Notes: generated from the sequence alone by a model not told the origin. A stretch of 53,641 nucleotides of DNA from CBDUZS01 sp965371785 (GCA_965371785.1 CBDUZS010000009.1:1-53641); one strand, 5' to 3'; counted from the first letter of the stretch, positions 16,224 through 24,394 are shown. Numbers and translations are program-made.

Positions 16224-17047
16224 TCCAGCCTGAAGACGTACATGTTGGGGCCATCGGTCTCGTCCCAGAAAAGGTACCCCCTCTCCATTGCAGTATTGAG
16301 CAGTTCAGAATGGGACTCATGGATGATCAGTTCGCACTCATGGCCCTCCTTCAGTGCGAGAACCCTGTCTATACCGTCAAGAAACGATTCCGGTGCCTTT
16401 ACGCCCGAAGAAAGGGGTGAGAAATAGCTTCCTCCCGATTCGTAGAAGGATGCGCCGCTTTCCGTCGAGTAGTAGGAACAGCGTTTTCCAAGCCAGTCAA
16501 GAGATTCGGGAATTCGGTGAGGGAGTTTCCATCCGCAGGGAATGTGTTCTCTGTAGGCTGCAAAATCGGTAATGTCGGGAACGTATCTCTTTATGCACGT
16601 CCCGGAGCCCGGTTCCGAATCCCGATACAGAACGTAGAAGGAATCGATTCTCCTGAACCCCTGCCCGGTCGAGATCGAGATACTGGAACTGTTTTCGAAG
16701 TAAGTCGAGAATTCCATTGCATCGATTTCACCACTGATGATCCTGCTCCTGCCCTGGTCCACGGCATGTTTCGAAATGATCTTGCCGTAACCATGCCCCT
16801 GGAAGCGCTCATGTACTCTCAAGCCCTCGAGCCATACGATTCTGCCCGGCATCGGAGACATTCGAGCCGTCGCGATCAGCCTGCCGTTCAGCAGGGCCAC
16901 TATGAAACCGCTGCTCTTCATCCACTCCGGCGCGACATCTTCCAGGTAATCGTGTCCATCCCATGTCATCCGGGATATTTGAGCGATCGCCGGCAGGTCT
17001 TCCGGTAAGGCTTCTCTGATCACGAGGCCGACAGTGTCTTCAGGCAC
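16205..17047 (-). CDS. GNAT family N-acetyltransferase
   Basis: Predicted acetyl-CoA-dependent N-acyltransferase of 280 residues. The N-terminal half is a clear GNAT domain: IREALPEDLPAIAQI opens it, and the acetyl-CoA loop RFQGHGYGK with VWLEGLRVHE before it is motif A. The C-terminal half (about residues 150-280) is an extra domain I do not recognise; it may bind the acceptor. GTG 17047 was chosen because AAAGGG lies just upstream and the domain starts soon after. An ATG at 17128 is in frame but has no ribosome site and would translate through a perfect inverted repeat that looks regulatory. It is divergent from the cyclic-nucleotide-domain gene. Substrate unknown. Confidence 0.8.
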   Translation of the reverse strand: MPEDTVGLVIREALPEDLPAIAQISRMTWDGHDYLEDVAPEWMKSSGFIVALLNGRLIATARMSPMPGRIVWLEGLRVHERFQGHGYGKIISKHAVDQGRSRIISGEIDAMEFSTYFENSSSISISTGQGFRRIDSFYVLYRDSEPGSGTCIKRYVPDITDFAAYREHIPCGWKLPHRIPESLDWLGKRCSYYSTESGASFYESGGSYFSPLSSGVKAPESFLDGIDRVLALKEGHECELIIHESHSELLNTAMERGYLFWDETDGPNMYVFRLDQKSSG

Positions 17048-17062
17048 GTATTCCCTTTCAGG

Positions 17063-17084
17063 TTGCGAATCGCAATATTCGCAA
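17063..17084. promoter_or_regulatory. 8-6-8 inverted repeat between divergent genes, candidate operator
   Basis: TTGCGAAT, six bases, then ATTCGCAA: a perfect 8-base dyad. The spacer itself carries another CGCAA half-site. It lies between the GTG start of the acetyltransferase gene and the ATG of the cyclic-nucleotide-domain gene, where a shared operator would be expected. The binding protein is unknown. Confidence 0.45.
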
Positions 17085-17173
17085 TCGATTCCTTTTTGAC
17101 CAGCCCGCACGTAGTGTCGTATTCGCATGGATTGCGGAGAGGAGCCGGAAAGATCAAACAGGGAATACAGCTC

Positions 17174-17680
17174 ATGGAGAGAACGGATATCCTTCGTATT
17201 GCCAGTGCATGCACGAAAGTAAAGGTCGACTCGGGAGAGCTCATCATCAGGAAGGACGATCCACCAGGTGAGCTCTACATCGTCTCGGAGGGTTCCTTCA
17301 AGGTCTTCGACGATTCTCTGGGAGAGGACTTCGTGTACGCGATTCTGACCAGGGGCGATATTTTCGGAGAGATGTCCTTTCTGGACGATTCATCCCGCTC
17401 CGCTTCGGTCGCAGCCCTTTCAGATGGTTCTCTGCTGAAGATGGGCTCTGAAGAGTTCGGGAACCTCCTCAGAGAGCATCCCGAAACTGCCTCGAACTTT
17501 CTGTTCGCCCTTTCCAGCGTCGTAACCGGCAGGTTGAGGGAAGTGAATGACGCCCTTACGAACATGACCTTCGGTACCGAGAGTGAAGAGGGTGAGATGA
17601 CACTCGAGGATGTTATTGCCCAGATGCACATTGCCGTTCACATCGAACTCTCTGGTTCCCGCGATTTCGATATCGAATAG
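17174..17680 (+). CDS. Cyclic-nucleotide-binding-domain protein (no HTH)
   Basis: A 168-residue protein with one cNMP-binding/CRP-like beta-barrel at about residues 10-125: the FKVFDDSLGEDF strand, then a phosphate-binding cassette (GDIFGEMSFL followed by RSASVAAL) and the helix LREHPETASNFLFAL. Its 40-residue tail is acidic and has no helix-turn-helix, so it is not a CRP/FNR transcription factor by itself and must act through a partner or as a sensor subunit. The ATG at 17174 has AGGGA upstream and opens with a polar N-terminus like other such domains; a longer frame from 17063 would cross the inverted repeat. It converges on a small secreted-protein gene 23 bases away. Confidence 0.82.
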   Translation: MERTDILRIASACTKVKVDSGELIIRKDDPPGELYIVSEGSFKVFDDSLGEDFVYAILTRGDIFGEMSFLDDSSRSASVAALSDGSLLKMGSEEFGNLLREHPETASNFLFALSSVVTGRLREVNDALTNMTFGTESEEGEMTLEDVIAQMHIAVHIELSGSRDFDIE

Positions 17681-17703
17681 GTTCTGCCCCTGGGCCTGTC
17701 CGG

Positions 17704-18024
17704 TTAGCGGTCTTTATCGCAGAGAGATACGTTCCATACGAAGACATCGTCGCTTCCAAGGGGAATGTCCAGTATCGTGTAGGTTTCCCAGTTGCTGTCC
17801 TCTATCCGGATGTGGTAGTAACCCTGATCGACGTAGAACTCCAGCGTTTCTCCCTCGTCCAGGATATCCAGTCCGAGTACGTCGACCCATTTGTCTGCAT
17901 GTGCCTCGCACACCCATACGAAGTAGATCTCCAGTTCGGTTCGATTCGTGATTTCCACGGTAGCGGACAGAACAACTGGAGCAAGCATGAGCAGTGCGGC
18001 AGCCTTGTACAGCCCTGTACTCAT
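17704..18024 (-). CDS. Small secreted beta-domain protein
   Basis: A 106-residue exported protein: an N-terminal signal sequence (about residues 1-20, ending in VLSA) and one strand-rich domain of about 85 residues starting VEITNRTELEIYFVWV and ending in a FVWNVSL strand. The order of motifs (IxN-T, aromatic strand, W-D-x-LG, an 'I-x-x-GE-T' loop, then 'G-Y-Y-H-I-R-I-E-D', then a W strand) matches each of the two repeats in the protein at 25894-26517, so these are paralogues. The start ATG 18024 has AAGGAGG eleven bases upstream. Function is unknown; the domain might bind a ligand or assemble at the surface. Confidence 0.75.
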   Translation of the reverse strand: MSTGLYKAAALLMLAPVVLSATVEITNRTELEIYFVWVCEAHADKWVDVLGLDILDEGETLEFYVDQGYYHIRIEDSNWETYTILDIPLGSDDVFVWNVSLCDKDR

Positions 18025-18148
18025 CCGGTAGAACGCCTCCTTTCGCACATGTCTACCCTGATACCGCCTCCGAGTTCCTGTCAACCATCCAGGGAAGCAT
18101 GACCTCGATAGTCTGCCGTTACCGCTTGTGATGACCCTTTTGGCGCCG

Positions 18149-18178
18149 TTGACATAATACGGACTCACGATGCAATAT
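18149..18178 (+). promoter_or_regulatory. Probable sigma-70-type promoter of the second ABC exporter
   Basis: A perfect -35 box TTGACA (18149-18154) is followed 18 bases later by CAATAT as a possible -10 box. It lies about 80 bases before the ABC ATPase start and reads in the right direction. The -10 match is weak. Confidence 0.45.
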
Positions 18179-18200
18179 TAGAACCCTCAGACGCTGCATA

Positions 18201-18216
18201 GAACTCGCATGAGTTC
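18201..18216. promoter_or_regulatory. 6-4-6 inverted repeat in the leader of the second ABC exporter
   Basis: GAACTC, four bases (GCAT), then GAGTTC: a perfect dyad between the putative promoter and the ribosome site. This suggests an operator for a repressor. The GAAC...GTTC ends recall LexA sites, but the spacing does not fit the known GAAC-N4-GTTC form. Confidence 0.4.
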
Positions 18217-18255
18217 GCTGTGACAGTTAACGTCGGGCAAGGAGACAGATCGTAA

Positions 18256-19200
18256 ATGGAAACCGTTATCGAAGTTAGAGGTCTGACACGTAGGTTCGGC
18301 AACCTCGTAGCGGTGGACCACGTGGAGTTCGGGGTTTACAAGGCCGAAATCTTCGGGTTTCTGGGTCCGAACGGAGCAGGCAAGACAACGACCGTCCGCA
18401 TGCTCACCGGTGTAATCGATCCCACGGAAGGTTCGGCCACCATACAGGGTCACGATATCCGCAAGGAACCGTTACTTTCGAGAGCACACATTGCCGTCGT
18501 TCCCGAAGAGGCTAATGTATACCTCGATCTGTCTGTCTGGCAAAATCTTATGCTGATGGCGGAGTTACATGGCCTCGGGCGGCAGCGACGCATCCATGAA
18601 GCAGAGCGCCTGCTTGACTTGCTCGGACTGGCGGAGAGAAAGAAACAGAAAGCCCGGGAACTCTCCAAGGGGCTCCGGCAGAGGCTTATGCTGTGTGCTG
18701 CACTGGTTACGGGTCCGGAAGTGCTATTCCTCGATGAACCCACCAGCGGACTGGACGTCCAGAGTGCAAGACTGATACGCCGGTTAGTGAACGATCTGAA
18801 CCGGAGTGGTCTGACCGTGTTCCTGACCACGCATAACATGAACGAAGCCAGTGAGATGTGCTCACGTGTCGCTATCATCGACAAAGGGTGCATTGCTGCA
18901 ATTGACACCCCGGAAAAGCTGCGTGCCACCATGAGTTCACGTCAATACGTCGAAGTGGGTTTCGCGGGTGCCGCGCCGGAGCATTTTGAGCTGGAGTCGC
19001 TGCCCGGGGTTTCACAGATTGACGCAGACGCCAAGGCTTTCCGGTTGTACACCAATTCACCCGGCCAGGTGGTGACCGAGGTCGTCCGGTTGGCGGACGG
19101 CAAGGGATTGGAGATCAAGGATCTCTGTACCCGTAAACCCAGCCTGGAGGACGTGTTCCTTCACATCACCAGCGGACCCAGGAGAGGAGGTCCGCAATGA
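18256..19200 (+). CDS. ABC-2 transporter ATP-binding protein
   Basis: A 314-residue ATPase of the DrrA/CcmA-like drug and polysaccharide export group. Walker A GPNGAGKTT, signature-like LSKGLRQRLM, Walker B VLFLDEPTSGLD and the switch histidine in TTHNM are present. The C-terminal 90 residues form the DrrA-type tail ending in KPSLEDVFLHITS. ATG 18256 has GGAG upstream. It overlaps the permease gene by ATGA. A promoter and a palindrome precede it, so it is a two-gene operon under its own control. CGC and CGT arginine codons are more common here than in surrounding genes, which hints at acquisition by transfer. Confidence 0.92.
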   Translation: METVIEVRGLTRRFGNLVAVDHVEFGVYKAEIFGFLGPNGAGKTTTVRMLTGVIDPTEGSATIQGHDIRKEPLLSRAHIAVVPEEANVYLDLSVWQNLMLMAELHGLGRQRRIHEAERLLDLLGLAERKKQKARELSKGLRQRLMLCAALVTGPEVLFLDEPTSGLDVQSARLIRRLVNDLNRSGLTVFLTTHNMNEASEMCSRVAIIDKGCIAAIDTPEKLRATMSSRQYVEVGFAGAAPEHFELESLPGVSQIDADAKAFRLYTNSPGQVVTEVVRLADGKGLEIKDLCTRKPSLEDVFLHITSGPRRGGPQ

Positions 19201-19967
19201 CGCTTCAGAGGGAAACGGCTCAGACCTGGCGCTGGCAGCTGCATGGTTCACTGATCATTCTGAAGAAGAACGTACGCCTGTACTACCTGAAACCGCCGGT
19301 ACTGATCTTCGGAGTTCTTTTCCCGGTGTTCTTCTTCCTTGCGTTCAAGATGGGGCGTCCCATCGCGGCTGAAAACGTCCTCCCCGGCATGGTGACCATG
19401 GCTCTCTGGTTCACGGCAAGTGCAGTCGGACCTCTGGTAACCCCCTGGGAGCGGCGTGCGAAAACCTATGAACGTCTTATTTCCACTCCCGTGTCACTGC
19501 CTGCGATACTGACGGGAGACGTCATCAGCGGGTTCGTATTCGGAACCTGTCTTTCGGTTGTTCCGATCATCCTTGGGCTCGTTCTCACGGATGTCGATGT
19601 GGTGAACGTTCCGCTGCTCATTGCCGGAATCGTATTGGGCGCGCTCAACTTTGCTTCTCTGGGAGTGCTTCTTGCCGCGCCTCCGGCAAGCAGTCCCTCT
19701 AACATCATGCTGTTGTCGAACCTGGTCCGCCTGCCACTGCTTTTCGTGAGCGGGATATTCATTCCAATCGGGCAAATGCCCCTCTGGACCCGGTGGATTG
19801 CGCCCCTGTCACCGCTATCCTACGCAAGCTCTTTGATTCGCTCTGCTTTCGGGCGTCCCGCGTTCTTTTCGGAAGGGCTGAGCCTGCTGATGCTGTTCCT
19901 GTTCACTGTGGTATTTTTCCTAGCGTCCTGCAAATTCCACAACATGTGGCGGGCAAAGGGATTATAA
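19197..19967 (+). CDS. ABC-2 type transporter permease
   Basis: A 256-residue membrane subunit partnering the ATPase before it. It has six hydrophobic spans, the first at about residues 33-50 (PVLIFGVLFPVFFFLAF), and the ABC-2 motif WERRAKTYERLISTPVSLP on the cytoplasmic side after span two. The conserved SGIFIPIGQMPLW before the last loop is typical of daunorubicin/multidrug-type ABC-2 permeases. Arginine is coded almost only by CGN here (one AGG in about a dozen), whereas neighbouring housekeeping genes use AGA/AGG often. It converges on rdgB with a six-base overlap. Exported compound unknown. Confidence 0.88.
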   Translation: MTLQRETAQTWRWQLHGSLIILKKNVRLYYLKPPVLIFGVLFPVFFFLAFKMGRPIAAENVLPGMVTMALWFTASAVGPLVTPWERRAKTYERLISTPVSLPAILTGDVISGFVFGTCLSVVPIILGLVLTDVDVVNVPLLIAGIVLGALNFASLGVLLAAPPASSPSNIMLLSNLVRLPLLFVSGIFIPIGQMPLWTRWIAPLSPLSYASSLIRSAFGRPAFFSEGLSLLMLFLFTVVFFLASCKFHNMWRAKGL

Positions 19968-20567
19968 GGATGAGGAGAGCATCTCCTCGATTATCTTCCC
20001 AAGCGCTCTGAACGCCCTTGAACGGTGACTGACGGCATTCTTGCGCTCCGGGGAACTCTCTGCGAACGTCATTCCCAGTTCGGGTGAGAAGAACACCGGA
20101 TCGTAGCCGAATCCCCCCTCGCCTGCCGGTTCCTCGGTTATGTGCCCGATTGCTTCACCTACAACGCAGTACTCCCCGTTTCCGGGTATCACTATTGCGG
20201 CAGCCGTTCGAAAGACCGCGCTCCTGCCCTCTCCGCTTTCACCCATGAGAACGGTCAGCAGTTTGTTCACATTATCCGCGTAAGAGCAATCGGTTCCCGC
20301 AAACCTTGCTGCGTATATGCCTGGAGCACCGCCCAGTGCACTGACGAAGAGCCCCGTGTCATCTGCAACCGCCGGAAGTCCCGTTGCCTTCGAAGCAACC
20401 CTTGCCTTGAGAAGTGCATTCTCCTCGAGAGTGTGCCCGGTTTCCTCGACGTCCCAGTTCTCCACGATCTCTCCCACCGGGGTCACTTCGAATTCCAGTT
20501 CTCGAAGGATGTCTCTCAATTCCTGCAGCTTGTCCGGATTACCGGAGGCCAGGACCAGATGTTTCAA
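19962..20567 (-). CDS. rdgB: XTP/dITP pyrophosphatase (RdgB/HAM1 family)
   Basis: Hydrolyses non-canonical purine nucleoside triphosphates (ITP, XTP, dITP) to the monophosphate and pyrophosphate, keeping them out of DNA and RNA. The 201-residue sequence has the family marks SGNPDKLQEL at the N-terminus, ENALLKARVASKATGLPAVADDTGL, SALGGAPGIYAARFAG, GGFGYDPVFF and the C-terminal SHRSRAFRAL. Length is typical (about 195-205). TTG 20567 overlaps the rph stop in the form TTGA. It is the last gene of the smpB-to-rdgB operon, and the rph-rdgB pair is widely conserved. Confidence 0.95.
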   Translation of the reverse strand: MKHLVLASGNPDKLQELRDILRELEFEVTPVGEIVENWDVEETGHTLEENALLKARVASKATGLPAVADDTGLFVSALGGAPGIYAARFAGTDCSYADNVNKLLTVLMGESGEGRSAVFRTAAAIVIPGNGEYCVVGEAIGHITEEPAGEGGFGYDPVFFSPELGMTFAESSPERKNAVSHRSRAFRALGKIIEEMLSSSL

Positions 20568-21280
20568 TCCCCTACCGCCAACTGTTGGAGAGGAATGACG
20601 TGATCCCTGATGGCGTCGATCGCACTCTCTGCCATTTCGGTAACGGTGGCGAGATCAACGGTTCCCTGTTCGGCGGATGCCTGAATTTCGACGATTCTGC
20701 CCGATTCCGCAGCAACGACGTTCATGTCCATTACCGCTTCCGAATCTTCCGAATAGCAGAGATCCAGGAGGATGCTCTCACCCACGAGACCCAGGCTGAG
20801 CCCTGCGACGAAGTTCTCCCAGGGGTCCATATCGAGCACACCTGAAACGAGCAGCCTCTTCAGTGCAAGACGAAGGGCAACCGCGCCACCGGTAATGGAA
20901 GCAACCCTGGTTCCGCCATCGGCGACCAGAACATCGCAGTCAACGGTAATGGTCCTCTCGCCCAGCCTGGAGAGGGATACACACTGCCGGAGACTTCTGC
21001 CTATCAATCTCTGTATCTCCTGTGTCCTGCCCTTGAGAACTCCGCCCCGGTCCCTCCGCACACGTCTGTTACCGCTTCCGGGAATCATGTCGTATTCGGC
21101 GGTAACCCAGCCCTGCTTCTTTCCGAACAGGAATGGAGGAATCCTGTTCTCGACACATGCGGAACAGAGTACTCGTGTCTCACCCCAGGTGATCAGCACG
21201 CTGCCTGCAGGCAGAGGCTGGTAACCGGTTTCCATTACGATTTCCCTGAGTTCGGTTCTGTCTCGCCCGTCGGTTCTCAT
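20564..21280 (-). CDS. rph: Ribonuclease PH
   Basis: Phosphate-dependent 3'-to-5' exoribonuclease that trims tRNA 3' ends. The 238-residue sequence shows the RNase PH signature blocks: W-x-TAEYDMIPGS, GRTQEIQRLIGRSLR (Arg residues that hold phosphate and RNA), TITVDCDVLVADGGTR and ITGGAVAL. The usual 'STHTR' loop reads SGNRR here, a mild variant. The start ATG overlaps the murI stop (ATGA) with GGAGGAG just upstream. The neighbour order GerMN protein - rph - rdgB matches Bacillus gerM-rph-ysnA. Confidence 0.95.
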   Translation of the reverse strand: MRTDGRDRTELREIVMETGYQPLPAGSVLITWGETRVLCSACVENRIPPFLFGKKQGWVTAEYDMIPGSGNRRVRRDRGGVLKGRTQEIQRLIGRSLRQCVSLSRLGERTITVDCDVLVADGGTRVASITGGAVALRLALKRLLVSGVLDMDPWENFVAGLSLGLVGESILLDLCYSEDSEAVMDMNVVAAESGRIVEIQASAEQGTVDLATVTEMAESAIDAIRDHVIPLQQLAVGD

Positions 21281-22083
21281 TCTACTCCTCCAACCTCGAC
21301 CTGGGTGACCAGGGGAACGGAACTGCCGAGGAATCGCTGAGCCATCTCCTGGAATTTCAGTGGAATATCACTCACGTAGAACCTGTTCCTGCTGGTTGAG
21401 CTGTCTGAGAGGATATCCCGCTGGTCGAGCATCTGTGCAACCGTATGCGCCGTGGCTTCAGCCGAATCGACAAGTTTTACGTCCTCTCCGAGAACGTCTC
21501 TGAACACCGGTTTGAGAAGCGGGTAGTGAGTGCACCCGAGAACCAGTGTGTCGATACCCTCCCGAACGAGCGGAGCGGTGTATTCGGCAACGACCATCCT
21601 GGTGATATCGTTATCCAGCCATCCCTCTTCAACGAGTGGGACGAGCATGGGGCTGGGCTGAGCGATGACGTTTCCGGTAAACCCCGCCATTTTCAGAGCT
21701 TTCTGGTAGGCACCGCTGGAAATTGTTCCCAGGGTACCGATAACACCGATAATGCCTGAACCTGATGCTTCCGCAGCAGCCCGGGCTCCCGGTTCGATAA
21801 CACCTGTTACGGGAACATCGACCGATTCCCTTAGAGATGGAAGACTCACGGAGGACGCTGTATTGCATGCAACCACGAGTAGCTTGATGCCCTGACGGAT
21901 CAGAAAGGCTGAATCTTCCTCGGCGAATCTGATAACCGTTTCAGGAGATTTCGAGCCATAGGGCAACCTTGCGGTATCACCGAAGTATACGACCGATTCG
22001 TTCGGCAGAATGCTGTTGATGGCTCTCACAACGGTAAGGCCGCCGATACCCGAATCGAAGACTCCAATGGGGCTGCTGTTCAT
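21277..22083 (-). CDS. murI: Glutamate racemase
   Basis: Converts L-glutamate to D-glutamate for peptidoglycan. Over 268 residues, FDSGIGGLTV opens the protein, GDTARLPYG follows, and the two catalytic cysteines are Cys73 in VACNTAS and Cys184 in LGCTHYPLL. Length and motif spacing are standard. Its start ATG overlaps the stop of the upstream GerMN gene (ATGA), and its stop overlaps rph. Together with the amidase two genes upstream, it ties this operon to cell-wall metabolism. Confidence 0.96.
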   Translation of the reverse strand: MNSSPIGVFDSGIGGLTVVRAINSILPNESVVYFGDTARLPYGSKSPETVIRFAEEDSAFLIRQGIKLLVVACNTASSVSLPSLRESVDVPVTGVIEPGARAAAEASGSGIIGVIGTLGTISSGAYQKALKMAGFTGNVIAQPSPMLVPLVEEGWLDNDITRMVVAEYTAPLVREGIDTLVLGCTHYPLLKPVFRDVLGEDVKLVDSAEATAHTVAQMLDQRDILSDSSTSRNRFYVSDIPLKFQEMAQRFLGSSVPLVTQVEVGGVE

Positions 22084-22715
22084 GGTGTCCTGAAAACGCC
22101 GCGTACACCGGAAAGAGAAATCCCGTCCTCGAAGGAGGAAACGAGATTACCGCCGACCAGCGGAAAGAGCCTGGTGTAACAGATGAACCTTGCTTCTATC
22201 GTTCTTCTGAGACCGTCCAGGTCCAGAGCACTGGGAAGATCAACGTAAAGGGAATCAAGATGGTTGAAGACGTAAATCCTGTCGATATCGACCTCGGGCA
22301 TACCCGACTCGAGTGCCCATAATTTCACGAGCAGAAGGGTTTCGTACGGTTTATCCCATGTCGTCACTGCCTCGGGGAGAGAGTCGAAAACAGCAGTCGA
22401 TCCTGAAGACACGTACAGGGAACATGATGTGACAGGCCAGCCGGCTTCCGGGCTGTCCGCAACCTGTTCCTCGATCTCGGGAATCATGGTGAGATCGGGA
22501 ACCCAGAGGCTTTCCGCCGGGAAGGATTCAGTTACTTCAGTCCCTTCCTGGAGCTCGCTGTCATCTAGTCCGAGCTGCCTGTTCATTTCCTTCATTCCCG
22601 CCAGAACGACGATGATGCAGATAAAGATTACCACGGATATGATGATGAGAGACCTCAGCATGAATTTGCCGAGGGACAGGCCTGACCAATCCGTAAATTT
22701 TACTTTACCAGCCAA
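22080..22715 (-). CDS. Membrane-anchored GerMN-domain-like protein
   Basis: A 211-residue protein with an N-terminal cytoplasmic stretch, one membrane span at about residues 20-41 (RSLIIISVVIFICIIVVLAG) and an extracytoplasmic domain. The C-terminal part (about 95-205: SCSLYVSSGS, then LLLVKLWALES, IDRIYVFNHLDSLYVDL and LRRTIEARF) follows the pattern of GerMN/sporulation-germination domains, which are thought to bind cell-wall material. The gene order amidase - this - murI - rph - rdgB closely mirrors racE-gerM-rph-ysnA of Bacillus, which supports the call. The TTG start at 22715 has AGGAG four bases upstream and overlaps the amidase gene end by 11 bases. Confidence 0.75.
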   Translation of the reverse strand: MAGKVKFTDWSGLSLGKFMLRSLIIISVVIFICIIVVLAGMKEMNRQLGLDDSELQEGTEVTESFPAESLWVPDLTMIPEIEEQVADSPEAGWPVTSCSLYVSSGSTAVFDSLPEAVTTWDKPYETLLLVKLWALESGMPEVDIDRIYVFNHLDSLYVDLPSALDLDGLRRTIEARFICYTRLFPLVGGNLVSSFEDGISLSGVRGVFRTP

Positions 22716-23862
22716 GTGTCTCCTGTCCGGTTGAGAACATCTCTACGGCAGAAACAATAGCCTGTGCCATGTTGAAGCGGAAGTCCAGCGATTTCAGCAG
22801 CTGCTCCTCATCGGAATTGGAAATGAACGCCACTTCGACGAGTACTGCCGGCATGTACGCACCCCTGAGAACGTAGAAACCAGCCCGTTTCACGCCCCTG
22901 TTCGATCTTCCCGGCCAGTGACTGTCCATGCATCTCTGAATCCCCGAGGCAAGACCGCTGCTGGTGTTCAGGTAGACGTTCTGAGCGATATCAGCGAGCA
23001 GGAACGAGAGCGGATCCGATTCGAACGACAGGTCGACATCATCGTATTCGATTGCCTGGTTCTCGAGCATTTCGACGGCTCTTGCGTCATCGGTTCTTGC
23101 CCGGGAGAGGAAAAACGTCTCGAAACCATTCGCGGCAGCTCTCGTACTCGCATTGCAGTGAATGCTCAGGAAGAGATCGGCATGCTCTGAGTTCGCCATT
23201 CTCGTTCTTGCCCCCAGCGAAACGTACTCGTCGATCTCCCTAGTCATGACAACTCTGATACCGGGCATCTGCAGGTCGATCAGGTCACGGACAAGCAGCG
23301 CTATCTCCAGTGTCCTGTCCTTCTCGAACGAGCCGGATGGACCGATTGCACCGGGATCTCTCCCTCCGTGACCGGGATCTATCACGATGCAGTCGAATTC
23401 CTCGAGCCATGGAGACACTCTCCCGCTTCCGAGAGCCTCGTACACCAGGGAATCGGAGTAGTAGGCCGCAACCAGTTCCTCGTCATCGGGAGGCCCCTGC
23501 CAGGACACTTCGGGGAATGCAACAGGTTCGGCTGCCATGAGGAAGCAGAGAAGGGTCAGGCTGTCGGGGCTCAACGCCCAGTCGACTGACACTATCGAGC
23601 TGTCCATTAGAAGAGACAGGCAGAGGGAATCGTCGCTTAATTCCCAGTCCACCATCCAGAACGGAGGATCGATGTCAGGTAGTTCGAATGCTATGCCGGT
23701 GTTGATAGTAAGCAGGTATCCTGCAACCGTTATCGAGGAATCGGACGGTTCGATTGCTATAGGACAGGCAATCTCGACCAGCAGTCCATCCAGCCGTGGA
23801 ATAACCCTGACTTCGGCCGAAGTCTGTCCGATGAGCAGAAGACCCAGAAGAAGCCCCGTCAT
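22705..23862 (-). CDS. N-acetylmuramoyl-L-alanine amidase (Amidase_3)
   Basis: Zinc amidase that cuts the bond between muramic acid and the peptide stem in peptidoglycan, exported by a short signal (residues 1-16, ending QTSA). Residues of about 20-150 form an N-terminal beta-rich part like the AMIN region of AmiC proteins. The catalytic domain (about 165-375) has the zinc ligands in IDPGHGGRDPG, the Glu of FEKDRTLEIALLV, the LFLSIHCNAS histidine and the catalytic Glu in VLVEVAFISN. ATG 23862 overlaps the smpB stop (ATGA). The 385-residue length fits AmiC-type enzymes used in cell separation. Confidence 0.93.
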   Translation of the reverse strand: MTGLLLGLLLIGQTSAEVRVIPRLDGLLVEIACPIAIEPSDSSITVAGYLLTINTGIAFELPDIDPPFWMVDWELSDDSLCLSLLMDSSIVSVDWALSPDSLTLLCFLMAAEPVAFPEVSWQGPPDDEELVAAYYSDSLVYEALGSGRVSPWLEEFDCIVIDPGHGGRDPGAIGPSGSFEKDRTLEIALLVRDLIDLQMPGIRVVMTREIDEYVSLGARTRMANSEHADLFLSIHCNASTRAAANGFETFFLSRARTDDARAVEMLENQAIEYDDVDLSFESDPLSFLLADIAQNVYLNTSSGLASGIQRCMDSHWPGRSNRGVKRAGFYVLRGAYMPAVLVEVAFISNSDEEQLLKSLDFRFNMAQAIVSAVEMFSTGQETLGW

Positions 23863-24317
23863 TGTCTCGCATGCTTCATTGCTGCGGCCAGACGGCGTTT
23901 CTCATCCCGCTCGGCCATGGCAGCACGTTTGTCGTACTGTCTTTTACCCCTGCAGAGTCCGAGAAGGAGCTTTGCACGGCCTCTCGAGAGATGGATATCG
24001 AGAGGGATCAGTGTAACCCCCTTCTCCTCGACCTTCCTGCGAATCTTGCGGAGCTCCGAGGAATGGGCAAGGAGTTTCCTCTTCCGGTCAGGATCGTGGT
24101 TGTCTCTGGCTTCTGCGTACTCGGATACGTGTATGCCGATCACCCACAGCTCGCCCTCGTCGAAAGCGGCATACGAGCCCTTCAGGCTAGCCTTGCCGTC
24201 TCTTATGGACTTGATCTCGGATCCGACCAGTACGAGACCGACTTCCAGTGCCTCCAGCACATGGTAATCGTGTCTTGCACGCCTGTTTCGGACCAGTATC
24301 CTGCTGTTCTCGACCAC
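23859..24317 (-). CDS. smpB: SsrA-binding protein SmpB
   Basis: Binds tmRNA and brings it to stalled ribosomes for trans-translation. The sequence has ENSRILVRNRRARHDYHV, GLVLVGSEIKSIRDGKASL, the pocket residues of ELWVIGIHV, RKLLAHSSELRKI and the basic C-terminal tail (KRQYDKRAAMAERDEKRRLA) that enters the decoding centre. GTG 24317 has AAGGA four bases upstream and gives the normal length of 152 residues. An in-frame start at 24371 would add 18 unusual residues. First gene of the six-gene operon that runs to rdgB. No tmRNA gene was found in the window. Confidence 0.95.
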   Translation of the reverse strand: MVENSRILVRNRRARHDYHVLEALEVGLVLVGSEIKSIRDGKASLKGSYAAFDEGELWVIGIHVSEYAEARDNHDPDRKRKLLAHSSELRKIRRKVEEKGVTLIPLDIHLSRGRAKLLLGLCRGKRQYDKRAAMAERDEKRRLAAAMKHARQ

Positions 24318-24394
24318 GATGTCCTTCCCCGGGGGATAAACCTTGTACGGCAGCGAATATATCCCCATCAACCTTGGAAGGCTATCGCAAGGTA

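Noticed and set aside
18201..18216. LexA (SOS) box before the second ABC exporter
   Set aside because: The ends read GAAC...GTTC but with eight bases between, not the four of Bacillus-type boxes; no SOS gene is adjacent.
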